Below, in pieces: positions 58,801-64,000 of a stretch of 64,000 bases of DNA. How positions within the stretch are numbered: position 1 is the first letter of the stretch; each line of letters begins with the position of its first letter. The notes below the pieces were generated by a model that saw only the letters and a list, made by a program, of their open reading frames with translations, was not told the DNA's origin and ran no database searches. The stretch is from assembly GCF_036188265.1 (NCBI RefSeq), contig NZ_CP108093.1:1550001-1614000 (forward strand), given 5' to 3'. The stretch comes from Streptomyces sp. NBC_00247. GTDB taxonomy: Bacteria; Actinomycetota; Actinomycetes; Streptomycetales; Streptomycetaceae. Made by a program: the position numbers and the translations under genes.

Positions 58801-59596
58801 CGGCCACCGCCTCGGCGGACTTGGCGCGCCGGATCCACGCGGCCACCGGCCCGTAGGCGCAGCCGCCCAGGATCAGGATCACGCCCAGCACCACGGCCGA
58901 GAGCTGGAGCGGCAGCGGACCCCGGGACGAGATCCCGCCGGGAAGCGCGGCGAACCCGTCCGCCCGGTCGAGCATGCCGCGGGAGGGCCAGACCACGGCG
59001 TCCACCCGCGCCTCGACCGTGTCGCGCGGCACCGCACCCTGCCCCTCCTCCGCCATGTGGACCCGGGAGTCCAGGGAGGTCACCCGGTTGTCCCCGAGCA
59101 GGAAGAGCTCCCCCTCGGGGACCTCCGCGCTGAACTCCGACGAGGCCGCCGGGGCGGAGCCCTCGCTCTCTGCGGAAGCCCCGGAAGCCCCGGAGTCCCC
59201 GAGATCTCCGGAGCTGCCCACCGGCTTCTGCAGATACGGTTCTTCGATCGGCACGTCGTCCACGGTGAGCCGGCCCTTCGCGTCGCAGCAGACCACGATG
59301 TCGCCTCCGGTCCCGATGACCCGCTTGACCATCGGGGAGTCGCTCCACACCTTGTCCGTGAAGACCACGACGTCGCCGCGCCGCACCTCGTCGCCCGATA
59401 TCCGCTGCGCCAGCACCTTGGACCCGGCCGCCACGGTCGGGGACATCGAATCGGTCGGCACGGTGTACGGCCGGTACACCAGTGCGGCCCAGGCGAACCC
59501 GCCGAGGAAAAGCACACAGCCGACGGCCACGGTCAGACCCGACAGCACACTGCCGAGCCGACCGTGGCCGTCTCCCGTACGTCCTGTTCCACTCAT
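58790..59596 (-). CDS. sipZ: Type I signal peptidase (SipZ position)
   Basis: This 268-residue membrane serine protease cleaves secretory signal peptides. It has an N-terminal TM (VAVGCVLFLGGFAWAALVYR), catalytic Ser in VPTDSMSPTV, catalytic Lys in MVKRVIGTGGD, box E-like LFLLGDNRVTSLDSR and a C-terminal TM (SAVVLGVILILGGCAYG). An extra Ser/Gly/Ala-rich insert of about 35 residues lies before box E. ATG 59596 has GGGGGA upstream. It is fourth in the run of four paralogues. Confidence 0.92.
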   Translation of the reverse strand: MSGTGRTGDGHGRLGSVLSGLTVAVGCVLFLGGFAWAALVYRPYTVPTDSMSPTVAAGSKVLAQRISGDEVRRGDVVVFTDKVWSDSPMVKRVIGTGGDIVVCCDAKGRLTVDDVPIEEPYLQKPVGSSGDLGDSGASGASAESEGSAPAASSEFSAEVPEGELFLLGDNRVTSLDSRVHMAEEGQGAVPRDTVEARVDAVVWPSRGMLDRADGFAALPGGISSRGPLPLQLSAVVLGVILILGGCAYGPVAAWIRRAKSAEAVAGVR

Positions 59597-59645
59597 CCCA
59601 GCGTCCCCCATCGGAGATCGACAATCGCTGATCCGAGTCGGCACA

Positions 59646-60542
59646 CTACCCGTCGGTACGACCGCCGGTCAGCCTCCTGCGGCGCCAGAAGACCAGGGGG
59701 AGCGCTCCTGCCACCCCGAGCGCGGCCGGACCGACCGCCGCCGCGGCGTTCAGGCCGGACTGGTCGAAGGTGCTGGGCACCGGCAGCGTCGCCCACCGGT
59801 TGACGGGCCAGACCACCAGCACGGCACGGCCGACGACATCGTCGACGGAGACGGTGCCCTGGCCGGGGAGGTTCTGGTGGTAGCGGGAGTCCAGAGAGTT
59901 CTGACGGTGGTCGCCCATGACCCAGATCCGGCCCTCGGGGACCTTGATCGGGCCGAACGGCTTGTCGTCGCAGGGGGTGTTGCCCGGGTAGATGAACGAC
60001 TTCTCGTCCAGAGCCTTCCCGTTCACCGTGACGGGGCCGTTCTGCTTGCACTCCACCGTGTCGCCGCCCACCGCGATGACCCGCTTGATCAGGTCCTTCT
60101 CCTCGGCGGAGGGCATGAGCCCGATGAAGCTGAGGAATTTCTGCGCGATGTTCGGATCGGGGGTGGCCGCACCCTCCAGCCAGCCGCCCGGGTCGTGGAA
60201 GACGACGACCTCGCCGCGTTCCGGCTCGGAGCCGAACCACGGGGTGAGCTTGTCCACCAACACCCGGTCGCCGCGCTGGAGCGTGTCCTGCATGGAGTCC
60301 GAGGGGATCGAGAACGCCTGGACCAGGAAGGTCTTGATCAGCAGGGCCAGGACGAGCGCGATCCCGATGAGGAGCGGCAGCTCCTTCCAGAAGGAGCGCT
60401 GCTTGGGGCCTCCGGCAGCACTGTCCGGAGTGTCGTCATCCCCCGTCCGGTCCGCCGCCGCCTCTGCCGGGTCCCCGTCCCGTCCGGGCCGGTCCTCGGG
60501 TTCGTCGTGTCCGGATCGTGCGCCGACCGCCAAATCCCCCAC
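59646..60542 (-). CDS. sipY: Type I signal peptidase (SipY position)
   Basis: This 298-residue protein has an acidic N-terminal extension, TM1 (LPLLIGIALVLALLIKTFLV), catalytic Ser in IPSDSMQDTL and Lys in LIKRVIAVGGD, WVMGDHRQNSLDSRYH, and a C-terminal TM (PAALGVAGALPLVFW) ending RRRRL. GTG 60542 has GAGGAG at proper spacing; GTG 60548 is too close to that site. Its start overlaps the sipX 3' end by about 107 bp. Confidence 0.92.
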   Translation of the reverse strand: MGDLAVGARSGHDEPEDRPGRDGDPAEAAADRTGDDDTPDSAAGGPKQRSFWKELPLLIGIALVLALLIKTFLVQAFSIPSDSMQDTLQRGDRVLVDKLTPWFGSEPERGEVVVFHDPGGWLEGAATPDPNIAQKFLSFIGLMPSAEEKDLIKRVIAVGGDTVECKQNGPVTVNGKALDEKSFIYPGNTPCDDKPFGPIKVPEGRIWVMGDHRQNSLDSRYHQNLPGQGTVSVDDVVGRAVLVVWPVNRWATLPVPSTFDQSGLNAAAAVGPAALGVAGALPLVFWRRRRLTGGRTDG

Positions 60543-61536
60543 ATCCACTCCTCAATCCGTGCCACGGCCCGCGCCGGATGCGACGCAGGCCCATCACTCC
60601 CATAACGAGCGGGAGTTCCGCAGGGGTCGGGAGCGGGATCATTCCGTAGGGATCCTGGTGGGACACACTATGCGAGAGACCGGGGGCGGCCGACGCTCCC
60701 GCCGCCGCGTCCGGCACCCCGGAGAACGCGTCGCGGTGGCCCGGCGTGGCCCAGCTTCCCACCGGCCAGGCGATGACCACGGCGCGCCCCACGACGTCCG
60801 ACAGCGGCACCGTGCCGTCGAAGCCGTTGCCGAGGTGGTAGCGGGAGTCGGCGGAATTGGACCGGTGGTCGCCCATGACGAAGATCCGGCCTTCGGGAAC
60901 CTTTACCTCGAATTGGATGGCCGATGGCACATCCCCAAGGTTCAGGTAGGGCTCGTCGACGGCCACCCCGTTGACCGTGAGCCGTCCGTCCTCGCCGCAG
61001 CACTTCACGGTGTCGCCGCCGACCGCGATCACACGCTTGATCAGGTCCTGTTCGTCGGCGGATGGCAGCAACCCGATGAAGGTGAGGAGCTCCTTCGCCT
61101 GCCGGACACCGGCCGGTGCGGCAGCGGTGCTCGCGGTCCCGCTCTCTCCCAGCCAGCCCCCGGGGTCCTTGAAGACCACCACGTCGCCCCGCTGCGGCTC
61201 CGCGTGGAACCACGGCGTGAACTTGTCGACCAGGACCCGGTCACCGATCCGGATGGTCTGTTCCATCGACCCGGAGGGGATCACGAAGGCCTGGACGACG
61301 AAGGTCTTGAGGAACAGCGCGATGAGCAGCGCGAACACCAGCAGGAGGGGTACCTCGACCACCCGGGACCTGCGGCGCCGTCGCGCGACCCGCCGCGCCA
61401 GCTTCCGCCGCTCGGCCCGGGTCGGTGGCGTACGGTCGCCCCCGGTCCCGTCCGGCCGCGCGGACCGGTCCGTGTCCACGGCACCGTACGAGGCGTCCTC
61501 GGCTGCCGGGCGGTTCCCGCGACCGCGGCTACCCAT
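60436..61536 (-). CDS. sipX: Type I signal peptidase (SipX position)
   Basis: This 366-residue protein has a basic N-terminus (ARRVARRRRRSR), TM1 (VPLLLVFALLIALFLKTFVV), IPSGSMEQTI (catalytic Ser), LIKRVIAVGGDTV (catalytic Lys) and FVMGDHRSNSADSRYH. The last 60 residues are Arg/Gly-rich, lack a strong TM helix and overlap sipY, so the true function of this tail is doubtful. Its start overlaps the sipW stop by 8 bp. Confidence 0.9.
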   Translation of the reverse strand: MGSRGRGNRPAAEDASYGAVDTDRSARPDGTGGDRTPPTRAERRKLARRVARRRRRSRVVEVPLLLVFALLIALFLKTFVVQAFVIPSGSMEQTIRIGDRVLVDKFTPWFHAEPQRGDVVVFKDPGGWLGESGTASTAAAPAGVRQAKELLTFIGLLPSADEQDLIKRVIAVGGDTVKCCGEDGRLTVNGVAVDEPYLNLGDVPSAIQFEVKVPEGRIFVMGDHRSNSADSRYHLGNGFDGTVPLSDVVGRAVVIAWPVGSWATPGHRDAFSGVPDAAAGASAAPGLSHSVSHQDPYGMIPLPTPAELPLVMGVMGLRRIRRGPWHGLRSGCGGFGGRRTIRTRRTRGPARTGRGPGRGGGGPDGG

Positions 61537-62383
61537 GCGAGCCGTCCGGCGCGGGTACGCCGTCGAACGCGCCGCCGGAGCCGGTCGGCGCTCCCGCCCG
61601 GCTCCAGGGCCAGCCGATCAGGTCCACCCGTCCGATCACCCGGTCCACCGGCACCATGCCGCCCCCGGGTTCCCCGAGGTGGCTGCGCGAGTCGCTGGAC
61701 CGGTCACGGTGGTCGCCCATCATCCACAGGGTGCCGCCGGGCACGACGATGTCGAACGGTACCCGGGACGGGGCGTCTCCCGTGTGCAGGTACTCCTCGT
61801 CCAGGGGGGTGCCGTTCACCTCCAGCCGGCCGTCCCGGTCGCAGCAGACCACGTGGTCGCCGCCCACCCCGACGACCCGCTTCACGAAGTCGGTGTCCGG
61901 CGGATCGGCCAGACCCAGGACCGCGGCGGCCCCGCGCAGCAGTCCGGCGACGGGATTGCGACCCGCGGTGTCCGGCACGAAGGAGCCGGCGCCGTCGAAG
62001 ACGACGACGTCTCCTCTCGCCGGCGCGGAGCCGGAACGGTAGGCCAGCTTGTTCACGAACACCCGGTCCCCGACCCGCAGCGTGGGCTCCATCGAGCCGC
62101 TCGGGATGAGGAAGGGCTGCACGACGAACGCGCTGAGGAGCAGTACGGCGGCAGGCAGGGCGGCGCAGATCAGGGCCGCCCGTCGCAGCGCGGGCCTCCG
62201 CCCGGTCCGCCCACCGTCGCCCCGGCCCGGCTCGTTCCCATCACCCGGCTCACCCGGCAGGCCTCCGGGATCGGCCGGCCGGTCCTCAGAGCTCCCGGAA
62301 CGCGAAAAGCGCGATCGCTCCTGCGGACCCTTCGCGGGTCCGGAGGAGCGATCGCGCTTCGTGTGCTGTTCTTCCGTGTCCAT
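61529..62383 (-). CDS. sipW: Type I signal peptidase (SipW position)
   Basis: This 284-residue protein has TM1 (ALICAALPAAVLLLSAFVVQ), IPSGSMEPTL (catalytic Ser), FVKRVVGVGGDHV (catalytic Lys) and LWMMGDHRDRSSDSRSH, with no C-terminal TM. The first 35 codons contain a strong hairpin (62308-62358), and no ribosome-binding site precedes ATG 62383, so the true start may be further in. It is first of the sipWXY operon, 45 bp from rplS. Confidence 0.88.
   Translation of the reverse strand: MDTEEQHTKRDRSSGPAKGPQERSRFSRSGSSEDRPADPGGLPGEPGDGNEPGRGDGGRTGRRPALRRAALICAALPAAVLLLSAFVVQPFLIPSGSMEPTLRVGDRVFVNKLAYRSGSAPARGDVVVFDGAGSFVPDTAGRNPVAGLLRGAAAVLGLADPPDTDFVKRVVGVGGDHVVCCDRDGRLEVNGTPLDEEYLHTGDAPSRVPFDIVVPGGTLWMMGDHRDRSSDSRSHLGEPGGGMVPVDRVIGRVDLIGWPWSRAGAPTGSGGAFDGVPAPDGSHG
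62308..62358 (-). terminator. Strong hairpin after rplS, overlapping the 5' end of sipW
   Basis: AAGCGCGATCGCTCCT (62308-62323) pairs perfectly with AGGAGCGATCGCGCTT (62343-62358), with an inner GGACCC/GGGTCC stem and a 6-nt loop. It has the form of an rplS terminator but lies inside the longest sipW frame. Confidence 0.7.
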
Positions 62384-62428
62384 CGCGGCCGAAGCCTATC
62401 CGGCCGCGCTGTGGACGTCGGTGTCAGC

Positions 62429-62779
62429 TCAGCGGTCGCGCTTCTCCTTGATCTTCGCGGCCTTGCCGCGCAGCTCACGGAGGAAGTACAGCTTGGCGCG
62501 ACGGACGTCACCGCGGGTGACGAGCTCGATCTTCTCGAAGATCGGGCTGTGCACCGGGAAGGTGCGCTCGACGCCGACGCTGAAGGAGACCTTGCGGACC
62601 GTGAAGGTCTCGCTGACGCCCGCACCCTGACGGCGGATGACGATGCCCTTGAACTGCTGGATACGGGAGCGGTTGCCCTCGATCACGCGCACGTGGACGT
62701 TGACGGTGTCACCGGCGCGGAACGCCGGGAGGTCCGAACGCAGGGAGGCGGCGTTGACGCCATCGAGCAGGGAAGCCAT
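62429..62779 (-). CDS. rplS: 50S ribosomal protein L19
   Basis: This 116-residue ribosomal protein has [40 protein letters not shown] and a conserved [20 protein letters not shown] end. ATG 62779 gives the standard actinobacterial length; an upstream start at 62806 would add 9 residues. The 131-bp leader separates it from trmD. Confidence 0.96.
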   Translation of the reverse strand: MASLLDGVNAASLRSDLPAFRAGDTVNVHVRVIEGNRSRIQQFKGIVIRRQGAGVSETFTVRKVSFSVGVERTFPVHSPIFEKIELVTRGDVRRAKLYFLRELRGKAAKIKEKRDR

Positions 62780-62910
62780 TGTGTCTGCTTTCTTCGCCGA
62801 TGCCACAGGTCATCGACGGGAGATCGTCTGGAAGATCGAATGTGCTGACCACGTCGGGCGGACGTCGTTCCCCCTGTGGCAGGGGCGCACGTCGGACGTA
62901 CAGCAGCTGC

Positions 62911-63732
62911 TCATTCTTCCACGGCGGAAGGCCTGCGCCAAAATCGGCCACCGGGCTCGGGTGCCCAGCCGAGGATGGAGAGGATCTCCCGGTCCTTCTT
63001 GTCGAAGTCGGTCGCGGCGCAGCGTTCGATCAGATCGGGCCTGTTCAGCGCGGTACGGGCGAACGCCTGGTCCCGGCGCCACCGCGCGATCTTCCCGTGG
63101 TGGCCGGTGAGCAGTACGTCAGGGATGGTCCGGCCGCGCCACTCGGGGGGCTTGGTGTAGACGGGGCCTTCCAGCAGGTTGGCCATGGCGCCGGGGGCGA
63201 AGGAGTCGTCCCGGTGCGACTCGGCGTTGCCGAGGACACCGGGCAGCAGACGGGCCACGGCCTCCGTGACGACGAGTACGGCCGCCTCCCCTCCGGCCAG
63301 GACGTAGTCCCCGATGGAGACCTCCACGACCGGCATGCGGGTGGCGTACTCCTCCGTCACACGGCGGTCGATGCCCTCGTACCGCGCCGGGGTGAAGACC
63401 AGCCAGGGCCGCTCGGAGAGCTCGACCGCGAGTTCCTGGGTGAAGGGGCGTCCACTGGGCGTGGGCACGACCATGACCGGGCTGTGCGCGCCGGACTCGT
63501 AGCCGTCGGCGAGCACCTGGTCGAGCGCGTCGCCCCAGGGCTCGGTCTTCATGACCATGCCGGGGCCGCCGCCGTACGGGGTGTCGTCCACCGTGTTGTG
63601 CCGGTCGTACGTCCACTCCCGCAGGTCGTGGACGTGCACGTCCAGGCTGCCCCGGTTGCGGGCCTTGCCCACCAGCGAGACGTTCAGCGGTTCGAGGTAC
63701 TCGGGGAAGATCGTGACGACGTCGAGACGCAT
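62911..63732 (-). CDS. trmD: tRNA (guanine37-N1)-methyltransferase
   Basis: This 273-residue SPOUT methyltransferase makes m1G37. It has RLDVVTIFPEYLEPLNVSLV, DDTPYGGGPGMVMKTEPW, SIGDYVLAGGEAAVLVVTEA (trefoil knot) and RPDLIERCAATDF. Its ATG shares one base with the rimM stop codon (TAATG), so it is coupled to rimM. Confidence 0.96.
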   Translation of the reverse strand: MRLDVVTIFPEYLEPLNVSLVGKARNRGSLDVHVHDLREWTYDRHNTVDDTPYGGGPGMVMKTEPWGDALDQVLADGYESGAHSPVMVVPTPSGRPFTQELAVELSERPWLVFTPARYEGIDRRVTEEYATRMPVVEVSIGDYVLAGGEAAVLVVTEAVARLLPGVLGNAESHRDDSFAPGAMANLLEGPVYTKPPEWRGRTIPDVLLTGHHGKIARWRRDQAFARTALNRPDLIERCAATDFDKKDREILSILGWAPEPGGRFWRRPSAVEE

Positions 63733-64000
63733 TACGCCTTGCTCCCCGCGTCGGCCCCTTCGGCGCTGCCGCCGGCCTCCCCGTCGCCGCCCTCGGCCTC
63801 CTCGTCGCGCGAGGAGGCGACGAGCGCCTCGCTCGCGTCGATCAGACCGGGCGGCGGGTCGACGACGGCCCGCTGCTCCTCCAGGTCGATCTCGATGACG
63901 ATCTCCTGGACGAAGGGGATCATCACCTCGCTGCCGTCCGGGCGCTCCACGATGAACAGGTCCTGCGAGGGCAGGTGGGTGATCTCGGTGATCCGGCCGA
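63732..64000 (-). CDS. rimM: Ribosome maturation factor RimM (C-terminal part)
   Basis: The gene runs off the window end; about 89 C-terminal codons are present. The PRC-barrel end is recognisable ([32 protein letters not shown]). It carries an acidic Glu/Gly/Ala-rich tail typical of Streptomyces RimM. It acts in 16S rRNA maturation with S19, and gene order rimM-trmD-rplS is conserved. Confidence 0.9.
   Translation of the reverse strand, partial: GRITEITHLPSQDLFIVERPDGSEVMIPFVQEIVIEIDLEEQRAVVDPPPGLIDASEALVASSRDEEAEGGDGEAGGSAEGADAGSKA

Overview
The window is chromosomal DNA of a Streptomyces (or very close actinomycete). It has very high GC with strong third-position bias and GTG/TTG starts. 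Marker genes include whiG (sporulation sigma factor), the four-gene type I signal peptidase cluster, and a secreted GH18 chitinase behind the duplicated TGGTC-type chitinase operator. No plasmid backbone, rRNA, tRNA or CRISPR array was seen.

Layout. 0.1-10 kb: acyl-CoA dehydrogenase, aldehyde dehydrogenase, a PucR-type regulator, a membrane ATPase and gabT; this looks like amine/GABA and acyl-CoA catabolism. 10-17 kb: PAP2 phosphatase, chitinase, a conserved actinomycete protein, and an unrecognised operon of a 768-aa two-TM protein translationally coupled to a GNAT enzyme. 17-25 kb: NADAR protein, DUF4190-like protein, adenosine-deaminase-family enzyme (probably the menaquinone-pathway aminodeoxyfutalosine deaminase), GDPD, a second aldehyde dehydrogenase divergent from an Lrp/AsnC regulator, and an ABC ATPase/permease pair. 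25-31 kb: two small enzymes, then a TPP-riboswitch-controlled thiamine ABC importer. 31-40 kb: the conserved block rlmN, cdsA, frr, pyrH, tsf, rpsB, then an M23 peptidase, a TetR regulator and whiG. 55-64 kb: dprA (broken), yifB, yraN, DUF2469, NUDIX, sipZ/Y/X/W, rplS, trmD, rimM (cut by the window end).

The accessory region is a 14.4-kb integrative element, 40416-54841, inserted inside dprA. Its ends can be placed to a 5-bp core because DprA's missing C-terminus lies at the left end and its Rossmann core at the right end. Joining the two element ends rebuilds an attP with inverted arms, as large serine integrases use. The element encodes a serine integrase with an added IS5-transposase-like N-terminal (DUF4096-like) domain, a primase-polymerase/helicase Rep beside about 13 copies of a TGTAGCGGT iteron, two XRE and one GntR regulators, and several small proteins. 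It has no recognisable conjugation, capsid or terminase gene. That composition resembles a phage satellite or a stripped-down replicating integrative element more than a typical actinomycete ICE.

Three things stand out. (1) attP lies inside the 3' end of the integrase gene, so integration swaps C-termini: the integrated integrase reads through attL into about 123 residues of DprA, and DprA receives a 22-residue element-coded tail. (2) The right-hand cargo zone (49.9-54.7 kb) is made of duplicated modules, each with a conserved, apparently structured 5' leader followed by a 65-69-residue membrane protein. There are two unrelated families (A and B) with two copies each. (3) The cargo ends with a membrane protein resembling the TRADD-N-associated two-TM family of immunity-type loci. 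These are the best candidates for an undescribed system here.
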